This document shows, piece after piece, positions 11,108 through 21,715 of a stretch of 64,000 nucleotides of DNA. Each line of letters opens with the position of its first letter. The first letter of the stretch is position 1. Source of the stretch: Rhynchopus sp. YZ270_cl-10 (Eukaryota; Euglenozoa; Diplonemea; Diplonemida; Diplonemidae); assembly GCA_964035575.1 (NCBI GenBank), contig OZ037876.1:558001-622000 (forward strand). Direction: 5' to 3'. The position numbers were made by a program, and so were the translations under genes. Under the pieces are notes generated by a model. That model was not told the DNA's origin. It ran no database searches and saw only the letters and a list, made by a program, of their open reading frames with translations.

Positions 11108-11383
11108 AAAGAAAAGAAATCCCGTTCTTGGGAAAAAAACCCCAAGCACCTTCTTATCCTTATGCATTTTATTCTTCGTAATTTCTGGGGGGTCGGGAGG
11201 TCGGGAAAGATCAGCTTTTGTTTTGTGTACAGTTTTGCGTGAAAAAGTACCACCCACACCCCCCCTCATCTTCCCTGGTCTATCAGGGCACCCTACAACC
11301 GAAACAAAACAGTTTTCCCCTCTCTTTTGAATCTGAGGGGAAAATACAACGGGGGAGAATACAAAAACCTCCAAAAAAAAAAA

Positions 11384-13178
11384 TTACTGATTTACTGCGA
11401 CCTCGCTTGCGCAGAGGGGGCTTTCTTCGTCGCTTTGGTCTGCTTCCTCGTCTTCGATGACGACGTGGATGGGATCTATTGAGGTTCCGAGGAAGTCACC
11501 TGGTCGGAGACTGAAAGACTCTGCCAAAGAACCCCTTCCTAGGAGGGTATGGTGCGAGACCATGGACCCGTTGCCAGGTGCAAATCCCTTGAAGCGTGCG
11601 TGTTTCTTGCTGCTCGCTCGCGTGCTCACACTCACAACGCTCTCTTTGCTGCCCCGTCTCGCAGCGTTCAAAAACTCCTTGCTTGGACGCGGTGAAGGCA
11701 AATCAGGTGTCCCCGACTTTCTAAAAGAAAGCACAACAATCCCAAGCAGTGCAATCACCACACCGAGAATGAACAGCGCCATATGCCCCTGGGCGATCTG
11801 CTCATATTCCTGTAGTTTTTTTTGTGAAAAAAATTTACCATGTTATGATGCAAATTCTTATTGTGCATGGCAGTACACCAATCGGTTTCGTTGATCTGAT
11901 ATGCCCCTCTCGTGTTTACATACCCGATAGAAAATGAGCCCCGAGATAATACCCGCAGAGATCCACAGTGCCTGGTAGACGGGGAGCACAAAGAGCGCGT
12001 CGCGGTAGATCTGGAGGGAGGTGTTGAGGTACTGGATCTGGTGCGCCATCAGAAAGGCTGTGGGGAGGAGGAAGGCGAACATCAGGCCAATCGACTTCCC
12101 TACGGCGTCACCACGAATCGCGTTTTCCAAGAAGATCAGCGCTGCCTGCAAAATAGGGAAGAATGGTTGCGCATTCAATAAATTGAAAGCAAAAAAAAAA
12201 AGGGGGTACCTCTCTGAAAGGGGCTTGCATTCCCCATACGACTAACTCTTGAAGTGTTGAAAAGGGTTGTCTCAATTCGTAAAGTTGAGGGGGTTTATTT
12301 GAAAAATAAAGTAGAAAATGGAATCTGCTATCAGGCACTATGTAAAAAACGCTGGGAAAAAAAAGAAAGGTGAAAAGAAGTAGTTTCGGGGGGAGCGGAC
12401 ACACCTTAACAAACATGACAGAAAAAGCTCCGACCGTCCCGGCAAACACAGCGAACACCACTGGGTAGAACTGCGGGCCAAACTGCGTGAAGAAACGGAA
12501 GGTTTTGTCTTGCGGGAGGCTTTGGAGGTCTTCCAGCTTCTGCCAGGCGGAAACACACTCGAGGTACTGCACGGTGAGGCCGGCCTCCACAGCCGCCTCC
12601 TGTGTTTTCTTGAACCCGATCATCAGGTACACCAGCACCGCAATCATGACGGCAACAACAATAGCAAAGAATATGAACATATCTTGCGTGAAGTTCTCCA
12701 ACAAACAGTCCGACGAGATAACCGGTTCGGACTGCGCACCAAAGTAGCAAGCAATAGTGGTGCCTACAATCGTCACTGTACCACCGAGAAGATCGTGGTT
12801 GGTCACCGTTTCCTTAAGGAAGAGCGGTGTGATCATGATATTCGCTATCATGCCTGATGCGCCCAGGGCAGAGACACGCGACATAGGAACAAACGGAAGT
12901 GCTAACACATCAAGAATGCTTCCCAACACCATGCACCCAAGCCCCAACACCCAGGTCCACGACTTGTACATCGGTTTCCGATCTGCCTGGTCCTTCTCTT
13001 CGTTTTGGTTGTGGCTGAGCTTCTGCAAATTCAACCCAAAGCAGGAAACGAAACTTGCTGCAATCACCATCGCTGTCCCCAACCACACCAAGGCGCTGTT
13101 CACATTGTCGGCCGAGCTTCCGCTACCCACTACAGTGCATGAGGAGTCACTCGAAGACTCATTTGTCGCAGCATCCAT
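11384..13178 (-). CDS. NIPA-family magnesium transporter, paralogue 2 (3 exons)
   Basis: Exons 12405-13178, 11924-12145 and 11384-11809 join in phase 0 to give 473 residues. Introns are 259 and 114 bp, with donors GTGTGT and GTATGT and acceptors TTGCAG and CTACAG. The nine-segment NIPA core is complete: SFVSCFGLNLQK, LPFVPMSRVSALGAS, IMITPLFLKETVT, VGTTIACYFGA, FGPQFYPVVFAVFAGTVGA, DALFVLPVYQALW. The soluble 130-residue tail is Ser/Arg-rich and acidic at its end, without match to the other paralogues. Splicing positions after FVK and after IFYR are exactly those of paralogue 1. Expected role is Mg2+ uptake at plasma or endosomal membrane (by family). A type A hairpin repeat lies 48 bp upstream of the ATG. 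Confidence 0.9.
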
Positions 13179-14130
13179 GTACTCAAAGTCTTGAAACTGA
13201 GAAATTGTTCCGCCTTTTTAAACGCGTTTATAAGATGAACCTAAGCCCCTCTCGTGCTTAGTCACCTACCAAAGAATGACGAAAAAAAAGGAGAGTGTGT
13301 GTGTAGAGTGTGTATTGTGTGTCTTTGTGGAGGAAGATTAGAGCATCATTACAGAATATGGCATATAAAAGGGAAGGAAACTTTTTTTTTTTTTTTTGTT
13401 TCTAAAAAAAAAAATCACCTAAAAAGGTTCTGTACTACAATGACGCCCAAAGATGGAGCTAGTATATCTTTTTTTTCCTCCTTTTTTTTTGCATTGTTTT
13501 TGCGTTTGTTGTTGTTTTTTTATGACTATAACTGTTCGTTCGTTGGATTTCAAGAGAGAAGGGATATATAGGTGTACGTTAGTGTTGGAAGGGGTGTTTT
13601 GTGAGACGGAGAGAGGGTGGGGCATTTTGCATTCACGACAGGCCATTCAGGGGTACTGGTAGTAAAAACAATTAGTCGTAACGACTAGCTGCCAACTCTA
13701 CCAATGATATCGTAAAACTAGTCGTAAAACACTAGGCATTTCGACTAATGACACCACTACCATCAATGTAAATATGCTGGACCGAAAGAGCGTTTTTTGG
13801 GCAGTTCCAACATTATTACGTTCCAACCTATTTACATTTACGGTAGTAGCCCCCCCTGACTAGCCCGCTGTGTTGACAATCGCCCGCCAATAATAGAAGA
13901 GTGTGTTTTCTGTCCTCATATGCCGCCTTGGAAGATAGGAGACTTACAGACGGGCACACCTTATCATTGATAGCGTTTTTTCTTTCTTCTTGTTTGTTGT
14001 TTTTTATCCCAGACTATTTTTCCCTTTGTTCTACTTTATTTTGTGTCCAGGATTGAGTTCAAATTGAGGTTTCATAAAAACCCCGTTCTTTTCTAATTGG
14101 ATTACAAAAAATACATCTAAAAAGATTCGC
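13179..14130. other. Intergenic region with a hairpin repeat and a small palindromic cluster
   Basis: No gene seen. It has a type A hairpin at 13226. At about 13654-13768, GGTAGT/ACTACC and ATTAGTCG/CGACTAAT make an imperfect 110-bp inverted repeat. At 13805-13845 a segment matches, in reverse, the left end of the Tc1/mariner-like relic at 6958 (TTGGAACGTAATAATGTTGG). Confidence 0.5.
13226..13269 (+). repeat. Hairpin repeat, type A
   Basis: GTTTATAAGATGAAC, stem CTAAGC, loop CCCTCTCGT, stem GCTTAG, then TCACCTA. It lies directly upstream of the NIPA paralogue 2 start, antisense to that gene. Confidence 0.75.
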
Positions 14131-14913
14131 CTATTGATGCGCGCACTGCATTGTTTGCGGGCCGTCATCTTCGTCATCAGAGTCATTTTCTGCTTCGGTC
14201 TTTGCTTTCCACTCTTCCTTTTGCATGTCATCGATGTGTACGGTGGTGGGTTCTTCGTCATAAAGACCGATCATGCTTCGTGTCGGAAGGAGAGGTTGGA
14301 TTGCCGCTATTTGATCTTCTTCTAGAACCCTAGGGAAGGAGATGTTTACCTTTAGCAGCAGATTCCCTCTGCTCCCGTCTTCGAACGGCATTCCTTTGTT
14401 AGGTACTGTTAGTATGTCGCCAGGGCTGCACACTTTGGAGTGGTTCAAAAGAAGCAGAGACCCATCAACATGACAAAACTCAATGCAGAACCCACACAAC
14501 GCCTGGGAAAGGGTAACATCAACGGAGGACACAAGATCGTCGTCGCTCAGAGTAAAGCCTGGAGTGTCCGGCGTTTCAGGAAGTTCAATAATTGCAGCAA
14601 GGTCGCCTCTTTCCTCGAGCCCCGGAAGTTGAATGCCTTGGCCAGGAAAAGGGACGCGAGCCCCTGGGCGCATCCCAGGTTTAACTTCTACAGTGTACTT
14701 CCCGCCCACCTTCATCTCTTTCATCTCGTCGTTCGCCAGTTCATCCATGTCCATGGTCCCTTCGCCCTCCCCTTTATACAGCTGCAGCAAGGTGACTTCA
14801 ACAGGCGCCGCGATCGACTGTGGCTTCATAGAGCGGGAGCCCTTCCCGCCTTTGCCCCCACCACCTTTCCCGCCACCCTTGCCCATCATATGGAAGAGCA
14901 TGCTGGGGTCCAT
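14131..14913 (-). CDS. DNAJA-like Hsp40 lacking the J domain and zinc finger, with CaaX box
   Basis: The start is ATG at 14913 (MDPSMLFHMMGKGGG), giving 260 residues in one exon; an in-frame ATG at 15039 would add a non-conserved leader overlapping a repeat. The Gly/Lys-rich start resembles the G/F linker of type I Hsp40s. PVEVTLLQLYKGE matches the first substrate-binding subdomain (PLKVSLEDLYNGK in DNAJA). The Cys-rich zinc finger is replaced by a short acidic segment. VEVKPGMRPGARVPFPGQG, SQALCGFCIEFCHVDG, VPNKGMPFEDGSRGNLLLKVNISFP and LLPTRS complete C-terminal domains I and II. The end GPQTMQCAHQ is nearly identical to that of DNAJA1/2 and is a farnesylation box. No HPD motif occurs upstream. 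Without a J domain it cannot stimulate Hsp70 ATPase in the usual way; it may be a membrane-tethered client-binding subunit (inference). Confidence 0.85.
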   Translation of the reverse strand: MDPSMLFHMMGKGGGKGGGGKGGKGSRSMKPQSIAAPVEVTLLQLYKGEGEGTMDMDELANDEMKEMKVGGKYTVEVKPGMRPGARVPFPGQGIQLPGLEERGDLAAIIELPETPDTPGFTLSDDDLVSSVDVTLSQALCGFCIEFCHVDGSLLLLNHSKVCSPGDILTVPNKGMPFEDGSRGNLLLKVNISFPRVLEEDQIAAIQPLLPTRSMIGLYDEEPTTVHIDDMQKEEWKAKTEAENDSDDEDDGPQTMQCAHQ

Positions 14914-14999
14914 TTTTGTGTATTCTTTTTGGTGTGGTTTCCTTTGGGTAGGGGGGAGGTGCGAAGTTGTTTTTGAATAATTGAATAATGAAAAGGCCA

Positions 15000-15045
15000 T
15001 GCAGACAGACACCTCGCCCTTTTTTCGTGTGAGCTCCACGGCAGA
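15000..15045 (+). repeat. Hairpin repeat, type D
   Basis: GCAGACAGACACCTCGCCC, a T run, then CGTGTGAGCTCCACGGC. It matches copies at 30253 and 36380 and lies within the presumed 5' leader of the Hsp40-like gene, in antisense. Confidence 0.5.
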
Positions 15046-15982
15046 CGTTCCTCGCCTCGTTTCCTAAGGGAGAGCGATTGAGAGAGAATGCTCACTCCAC
15101 CTCATCTCTGTTCAGACTGGATTCAAAACACCAAATAGAAATGTCTGCCAGATGATTTTCCATTTTATGAAAGAAGTGTTGGGCCGGAGGAAAGGCGTTG
15201 AGCAGCTTTCTGACTGGTGTGTGGGGGTTTCCTGTCCAAGCTCCCGGATCTTCTCGACAAAACGCTACACAGATGGACGGGTGTTCATAAAACACGAAGT
15301 AAAAAAGTGGCAGATAAACTGGCCTATTACGGACAGGAAGAGACCGGCTGAAGGCGCACGTGAAGGGGCGCCAGCCCAAAGGGCTGGTAATGATTTCTGC
15401 AGAGTGCCACTATCTGTTGTGTTGGCGAACCCGGATCACCTGAAGTCGACCTCACGGAGGATGCTGATTTGGCAGGAGTGCTGCAGCCTCTGACTGAGGC
15501 AAAGGAATGAATCAAGCAAGAAAGGGCTTTTTTTATTTGAGATTATATGAAAGGACATCCGCTTTTTTTTTTTTTTTTTTTTTTTTACTGGTTTTCTTCC
15601 TTGCTTTCGTATTTTTTGTTTTCTGTATCTATGTGGATCCCCCCCAGTGAACCGTTTGGGACCCCGCTCTGCCGTGGCAGTCGTGGTTAGCGTTGTCATG
15701 TTTGTCTGTAGCACACAAGTAAGAAGAGAGACTCTAGGTCTCATTGGCGTCTGTTTCTCAAAAGTTTGGTTGTTGTTCTACTCTTGTGGGTTGCCGTTTA
15801 ACGGAAGCGCCTCCCCATTTACCACGAAAATCGGGGGGAACATACAGGCTGCACAGATCTCCCCCCACTATGTGGCAGTCGAGCCTTGTTACGTGGCTCC
15901 CTGGCCTGACTGCGAACTCCGCGCAACCTCACACGAGGTTAACCACGGAGTCAAAAGGAAAAAGAAAATATGATAAAAAAAA

Positions 15983-16032
15983 AATTTATAAAGTGCACCC
16001 AAGCCCCCCGGGGCCTGGGCACTTTATAAATT
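15983..16032. repeat. Near-perfect 50-bp palindrome (type A-like hairpin)
   Basis: Arms of about 23 bases (AATTTATAAAGTGC... and ...GCACTTTATAAATT) enclose AAGCCCC/GGGGC. The order TTTATAA, then CC-AAGCC, then TTATAAA recalls type A, but both arms have changed together so the stem is almost unbroken. It lies just beyond the LINE tail. Confidence 0.65.
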
Positions 16033-16039
16033 AAAAGGA

Positions 16040-17008
16040 AAAGCAATGATTTGTTTTTTTTTTTGTTTTTTTTTTTTTTGTTTTTTTTTTTTGTTTTTTT
16101 TTTGTTTTTTTATTGTTTTTTTTTTGAAAAGTAAAAAGTATGTTTGAAAGTGTAACACACGTCTTCGTAGAAGACGGCGTTCCGCACATGTTTTGTCTTC
16201 GCAACCGTCAGTTGCGCTGGTCGTGGTGCCGCAGGTACGTCCTGGGCTTGCTTTTTGTTCGTGGTTTTTTTTTCTCTTTTCTTTATTGTTTCAAGTTTTG
16301 GCCGGCGTCTCCTCAGCAGGTGTTGCTCCGCACGAGTTCAGGCAGGCTGGCCTCTGTCAGTTTTGCCGCGCTGATGTACTTCAGGCACAACTGGGGTTGC
16401 TCTAGCAGTAAGAACTTGAGCGACTTGTTTGGCAGTAGGTCTGTCCTTAGTGCCTTGGTGGCTGAACACACTTTGAACATATGTTTCAGTGTCGCCTTTG
16501 CTTTTGCCGTGCAGTTGCTGCAGCGTGCCACGTCGTTGCTGCCCATGTAGTCGAACAGCGCAGGGTGGCGCTCTGTCCGCAGCAGTCTCATCTGCACTGC
16601 TCCCCGCCGCGTGAGCTCCGGTGTGCTCAGCTTGGGTCGCGCCACTCCCTTCGGGGTGTCCGCCGTGATCGTGCTGTAGAGTTCGCTCGCCGGTTGGGGT
16701 GTGTAGCTGGAGCAGACTGCGCGTATCGCCGCTTTGCACGCGAGGAGCGTGAGTGGTTCCTCTTGTAGGCGGCCTTTTTGTGATGCCCGTTCTGCTTGGT
16801 ACGTGGCCGTACCTAACTTGGCTTCGTGGTCCGCTTCCTCATTTCCACTCACCCCCACATGTGACGGGATGTACTGCATGATCACCCGCACCTTGGTTGT
16901 AGCCCGGTGTAGTGCCGACCACACGTCGCAGAGAAGTCCCGTAGCCTTCACCGGACCTGTCTCCAACGCACGTAGTGCTGACTGGCTGTCTGTGAGGATT
17001 ACCACCTC
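16040..17008 (-). mobile_element. 5'-truncated non-LTR retrotransposon (LINE)
   Basis: Read on the minus strand, a coding 3' end (17005-16313) is followed by about 180 bp of 3' untranslated sequence and a long A-rich tail (T runs split by single G between 16050 and 16127 on the + strand). That order, coding end then A tail, with loss of the 5' portion, is the standard result of target-primed reverse transcription that stopped early. No target duplication could be fixed because the tail borders A/T-rich DNA. GC content is far above that of the flanks. Confidence 0.75.
16313..17005 (-). pseudogene. LINE ORF2 3' fragment: RNase H domain and Cys/His end
   Basis: 230 codons open with ILTDSQSALRALE, the RNase H strand bearing a catalytic Asp, followed by IPSHVGVSGNEEADHEAK, the classic SHxGxxGNExAD block that carries the last catalytic residues. 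Downstream, LSTPELTRRGAVQMRLLRTERHPALFDYMG leads into C-x2-C-x8-H-x4-C (CSNC...HMFKVC), the short zinc knuckle typical of the RNase H-bearing I/ingi/Jockey-like LINE 3' ends. The reverse transcriptase and endonuclease are absent, and the first Met is internal. The frame itself is open to the stop, so the insertion is probably fairly young. Confidence 0.85.
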
Positions 17009-17525
17009 TTTTTACCACCGCTTTTGTTTCGACAATCCCCTGCCAGAGCAGGAGCGAAGTTTTTTAGTATTTTTTTTTTTTTTTTTTTGAAAATTTCCGC
17101 AATTCGATAAAGGGGAGGGGGTTGGAGAAAAAATAAAATAAAGGAATCGCTTTTTTGGGACATAAACACTTTCTATAGGAGGCAGAGTCAGCATACATTT
17201 TTTTTCCTTCACAACACCTCTATTATTTTTTGTTGCGCTTTCTTTTCTTTCTGCATCACCTCTCCACTTCTCCCACAGGTATTTCCCCCCCTTACATACC
17301 CCCTTTTTTCTATGATTTTTTTTTAACCTAGATTAGTCCGCGCTCTTTTGTCTGCAAACCCCATCAAGTTTGATGCCATTTTCCTTGATGGATTGGGCCA
17401 CAAAAACCTGCTGTTTGGCTGTGCATACGAGAGAAGCCTTTAGAACTAAGGAGAAAAACTGGAAAAAAAAAACGGTGAGGAGAACACAGCGATAACAAAA
17501 AAATGTGGACAAAGAAGAAAAAAAA

Positions 17526-17570
17526 GTGAAGTTGATAGGTGCAAACTACTCTGGGACGCAGGCATTGACA
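17526..17570 (+). repeat. Hairpin repeat, type B
   Basis: GTGAAGTTGATAGGTGC, then AAACTACTCTGGGACGC, then AGGCATTGAC. It matches 35109-35152 closely. Confidence 0.6.
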
Positions 17571-17959
17571 CTCCAGCGGGGTGATCGAACCCCCCCGGAG
17601 TGTTGCATAATAAATGTTGAAGCGAACAACTTACAAAAAAGGAGGAGAGGAGGATGGGGAGGGATGCAGAGCGATATTTGTCTCTTTTTTGCAGAAAACG
17701 GAAAAACTAAGCGTCCGCTCTCGAAGGAAAAGACAATATCCTTTTCGCTGTCCCAGATATGAAAATAGACGGGGGAAAACAGAGAAAAATTAGAGCCTCA
17801 GTTGCGCATAGTACACGGTTGTCAAAGGTCCAGGTGGGTGAGCAACTCGGGTGAGCAAAAAAAGCGGGTGTGTATGTACACACCTAGGCTAGTTCACCCT
17901 GGGTGAGCAATTTGTGGGCAGTTCAACTCATTTAAAAGTGTCAAAAAAGAATATATGGG

Positions 17960-19003
17960 AGCGTCCGCGAAAGACCCCCCCCTAAAGCTAACATCCATGC
18001 TTATTGGTATTTCACTAATTAAAATTTTGGTATTTTATAAGATTTTTTTTTTAAAATGAACTCAGAGTTAAGTTTCTGAGTTCATTAAAAAAAAAATCGG
18101 TGAAAAATTCCGAGTAGGTATTAATTTAGATAGGAAAAGCTATGTCAACAGCTATGTGTCCCCTTATTTTACCTGTAAATACTAAGGATATAGGAAGGAA
18201 TTCACTAATATCTGTCTCTAAACCCATTATCAAAAAGGGGGTAGGAAAGGGGGGTGGAGGCTTGTCGTCCCCTCCGAACACTCTAAATAGAGCGCGAAAG
18301 AGCTTCACGCTCCGGGTCGTCTGCGGCGACGTCGACTTTCTCGCAGAAAACCCCCTTTTTTGAGTGACCCTATTGACCTCAGTGATGAGTCTCTCCAAGA
18401 GTTACAGACAATTGTCCGCCTGTTCCTCCTCTTCCTCCTCCGTCTCGCTGTCACTGTCCTCCTGAGGGTGTCGCTGATGCAACTACAGGAGTAGTAAACG
18501 GCGGACGCCCCTTTTCTCCTGGTGGTTGTCTTCTGCATATGGAGGGACATATGCTTCGAGCTACACACCTCGCGCATCCAGCTCCTCGCGCCCCACCCTT
18601 TGCCCCCCTGCCAGTGAACCCCTGCATACACCTGCAGCTCGGCGAAGTTTTTTAGGCCTCGGAAAGGCCGGGTTTTCAGCTCCTGAGCGAATGCTTTGGC
18701 TGCTGATTACATTTCCCCCTGTTGTGTTGTTCTATGGGTGGTTATATGGGTGTTTGTGAGGATTTCCTTGTATATCCTTAGTATTTACAGGTAAAATAAG
18801 GGGACACATAGCTGTTGACATAGCTTTTCCTATCTAAATTAATACCTACTCGGAATTTTTCACCGATTTTTTTTTTAATGAACTCAGAAACTTAACTCTG
18901 AGTTCATTTTAAAAAAAAATCTTATAAAATACCAAAATTTTAATTAGTGAAATACCAATAAGCATGGATGTTAGCTTTAGGGGGGGGGTCTTTCGCGGAC
19001 GCT
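17960..19003. mobile_element. TIR element with 233-bp terminal inverted repeats
   Basis: 17960-18192 and 18771-19003 are near-perfect inverted repeats of the same length. The outer ends read AGCGTCCGCGAAAGACCCCC and its complement. Inside each arm are a CTCAGAGTTAAGTTTCTGAG palindrome and an ATAGCTGTTGACATAGC-type block. The 580-bp core is GC-richer and has no recognisable protein. Flanks look like TATGGG and GCCATA, which are not a direct repeat, so no target duplication is assigned. The structure fits a foldback or MITE-like non-autonomous DNA transposon. Confidence 0.75.
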
Positions 19004-19432
19004 GCCATATTTAAAAATCCCTAAAAAGGCGTTGGGAAAAAAAACAATGACGCGTGGCACACTTCCCCAGTATAGAACAAAATTTTCTGCCGTGGAAGCC
19101 AACGTGGAAACCATCTCTGTAGCATTGCTTAACAAACAATATGAACACTTTCTCCCCACCCAGTTTTGAACACTGGAGAGAGACAAACAAACGAGAGGCA
19201 TTTAAACCCTGAGAAAAAAAAATAGGTATAGGTGATCAGAGATGGCTACCGTTTGGCCTTTTTTTTAACCGGCATTTTCCTTTTTTTTACACATTTTCTA
19301 AAAAATATCCTATCCTCTAAAGGATGAATTGAAACGCACATACTCCTGAAAATTTTTCGCATCACACGTGAAAAACAAAACGTTCCCTCCCCACCCCCTG
19401 CCCCCTCTCTTCTCCCACCCATTTTTCTTCCC

Positions 19433-21623
19433 CTATCCAGTTTTCTTCTCGCAGAATGAGCCGACCCTGAGATTGATTTCGCTAGCGTATTTTGGGCGTC
19501 CTGAGTACGCCCGGAAACGCTGTGCGATATTGCTCTTTGAAGACGATGCGGAGGAGAAGGAGACCACGCTGCTTGCAGCAGTGGGGGTATGCGACCGTTC
19601 CGCAGAAGAAGGCACGGGAAGCTTTATTATTGTCTCATTTGCGTTGGCGCTGTACGGCACTTCTGCACGCCGCCTTCCTACTGCAATGACACGATGCTCC
19701 ACTTCAAGTATGTCAGGAACATGCGCATAGAAATTCTCTCCCAACCGCCGTACACATCGCCAAGCCTTCTTAAAAGCACCACCTTTAATGTGATATTCAA
19801 AACTCCCTTCGACTTCCTTCTTTTCGCTCTTCTTTTTTGTTTGAGTAAACAAAATTATCCGGGTGCCAATCAAAAACATGATAAAACGGAGTGGAAGAAG
19901 CGCAAGCATCAATGACAGAAGCATTGCGGCAAGAGAACAGACGATGAAGGCGGTGATGGAAAGCGAAGGGTCGAGGAAGGAGGTGAGCACAGCAGACTTC
20001 TCAAAGAAGGAGGCTGCTCGTTCTACATGGCGTTGTATTTTGCGGAGCACGGTGGGCACGGTGTGGTAGGCACGTCGCATCTTCGTTGAAAGGGATCTCT
20101 TGTGAGAATCGTCGTACGCAACAATATCGCTTTGTCGATACGGTTTCCGCACCGCAGTGTTCAATAACAACAACAGCAGACACAAAAACGGCATCGTACA
20201 CAACGTAGTAGAAATAACCATGGACGCGAAGGACGGAATAATAAACAAAAACTTTATTGCTACAGGCGCCTCTTGTATTGCGTATAGCAATGATGGGCAG
20301 ATTTCGTGGTAAACAGTCATGAGGCGGTTGACGTGCATGAGGAATTCTTTTGAGGAAAAATCTTCTTTTTCGCGGTCGTCGGGATCCGTCTGGCGAGGTG
20401 ACGCCTCATCGGCAGAGTCATCATTCTCATTGACATCCTCATCTGCAGGCGGATCGCAGAACGCTGCGAGCCATCGATTATATGTGGTCTGGTTGAACGA
20501 CGTTAATACCGAAACACACAAAAACCCCAACCCTTTCTTTGGCTTACGCAACGCTCCTGGCCGCGAGCCTGCACGAAACGTTGGAAACTTACTACCCGAC
20601 TCACACGGAAGCAGTTCAATCCAACATTGCTTCAGCTCCCCATTAAAGTTCAACGTCGACAACGGTACGCACGCCCGAGACAGCAGTTTGTTCGTCAACA
20701 CCCCGTCGTCGTACAACGTAAAGTTGATGTCCGAGAAGAAGGAGCTGGCCTTCAGGATAAACTCTTCCTCAAATGATGTGTTCGAGCCTGTCTCGCCTAC
20801 TTCAGTGCGAAAGGTTTCTACATCAGTGTGCACGGCGACAGCAAGCTTGGGGCGGGAAACGCCAGCGGTGGCAACAGCGCGGACTTCGTGGATGACTACC
20901 TTCACTTTGAAGTCGCCGCATTTTGTGTTGAGGCAAACATTCTTCCCGCACCCCGAAGGTCGGTCCTGCAGCAACGCGGGGCAGGGAAGCGACGCACTGC
21001 GCTCCTCGGACGTTGCAACACCAGGGGTAGCATTAAGGGCTAGGCTGAGGTTGAGATTGACTGCCGCTATGAGCACTGCAGAGGTGATTGCACAGGTTTC
21101 GATATACGTCTGCTGCTTCGAGATTTGATTCATATACGAAGCACATAAATCGCACACACGCTGCTTCCCGGTGTAGGTATCCACAAAACGACGGTGCCGG
21201 GTACATGCATTGCAGAATAGTCTGTGGAATGGGGGGGTAAATCAAGACAATGCGCTTTTCTCATTGAGTCTTTTTTGTCAGATTGGTTTATTTAAATGGT
21301 TAGAATTGATGGTAATTCCGTGGAATATTGGGGTGGGGAAGAAGTGTGGTGTTGATGCCTAGTGAGGGTAATTCTTTGGGAAGATTATGGCCCTTTTTGG
21401 GTGGTGGGGTGGTGGGGGGTGGTACATACTGCCCGCACTCTCTGCAGTGGTGCCGGCGTGTAAAGACGGTAAAGGTTTTGCTGCACTGTGTACACTCCTT
21501 CGAGGAGTCGTCGCGCACCCACCCAAAGCCAAACGAGGACTCCTCTGAGCTTTCAACACTCTCGCACAGCGAGAGCCCGCGCCGTCTCCCCAAGGGGTCA
21601 TCGCTGGTCGCGTCGTCGCTCAT
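19433..21623 (-). CDS. FYVE zinc finger - C2 - multi-membrane-segment protein (2 exons)
   Basis: Exon 21430-21623 and exon 19433-21221 join inside a Gln codon (donor CA|GTATGT, acceptor CACAG) across a 208-bp intron, giving 660 residues. The splice falls within the FYVE finger: WVRDDSSKECTQCSKTF, RRHHCRECGQ, then LFCNACTRHRRF and RVCDLC. All three signature motifs (WxxD, RRHHCR, RVC) are present, so PI3P binding on endosomes is expected. Residues about 150-260 resemble a C2 sandwich (KVKVVIHEVRA, FEEEFILKA, LLSRACVPLSTL) without a clear Ca2+-binding aspartate set. Two long hydrophobic hairpins near residues 375-415 and 490-530 recall the membrane-anchoring C-terminus of MCTP-type C2 proteins. 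A hydrophobic stretch also follows the FYVE finger. The likely role is an endosomal membrane-shaping or tethering factor (inference). ATG at 21623 is preferred because longer leaders are low-complexity. Confidence 0.85.
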
Positions 21624-21715
21624 CTTTGCATTGTTTTTTGTTGTTCTTCTGCAAAGCAAAGTATCTTCCTGTGAGGTGCTTTGAAATGGGGTTTTTACAA
21701 AGTTTTTTTTTTGTT

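Larger units (their letters stand above)
6279..11383. other. Intergenic region rich in A/T runs and dispersed repeats
   Basis: No host gene is supportable. It contains a Tc1/mariner-like relic (6958-7863), a 97-bp segment shared with an intron of the third NIPA gene (8298-8394), hairpin repeats of types A, B, C and related forms (8863, 9398, 9752, 10815, 11009, 11064), an 18-G run near 9515, and self-complementary ATACTTTCA/TGAAAGTAT pairs at 7895-7925 and 8976-9005. At 10015-10039 lies the GC-rich motif GCGCCGCAGGCGCACGGTAC also seen near 28030, 36711 and 37320. Confidence 0.6.
14914..16039. other. Intergenic region upstream of the Hsp40-like gene
   Basis: No gene recognised. It holds a type D hairpin repeat (about 15000-15045), a T run at 15563-15587, moderately GC-rich sequence at 15160-15500 and 15640-15960 without a convincing protein, and the strong palindrome at 15983-16032. 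Open frames on both strands are short and lack recognisable domains. Confidence 0.5.
17009..19432. other. Intergenic region with one large inverted-repeat element
   Basis: No gene supportable. A type B hairpin lies at 17526-17570 and is followed by a second hairpin (ACACTCC/GGAGTGT around GGGGTGATCGAACCCC at 17568-17604). The 17960-19003 interval is a long-TIR element. The remaining sequence (19004-19432) is A/T-rich with no feature seen. Confidence 0.5.

Noticed and set aside
14977-15039. Upstream ATG for the Hsp40-like gene (adds 42 residues)
   Set aside because: The added residues are not Hsp40-like and overlap a type D repeat; the ATG at 14913 opens the G/F-like linker directly.
15092-15493. 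Short frames on both strands upstream of the Hsp40-like gene, checked for a J domain
   Set aside because: No HPD motif or helical pattern of a J domain; no splice site pair that would join them in frame was evident.
17568-17604. Possible tRNA T-arm (GGTTCGATC on the minus strand within GC-rich pairing)
   Set aside because: The closing pair is mismatched and no acceptor, D or anticodon arms fit; it is better read as another small hairpin.
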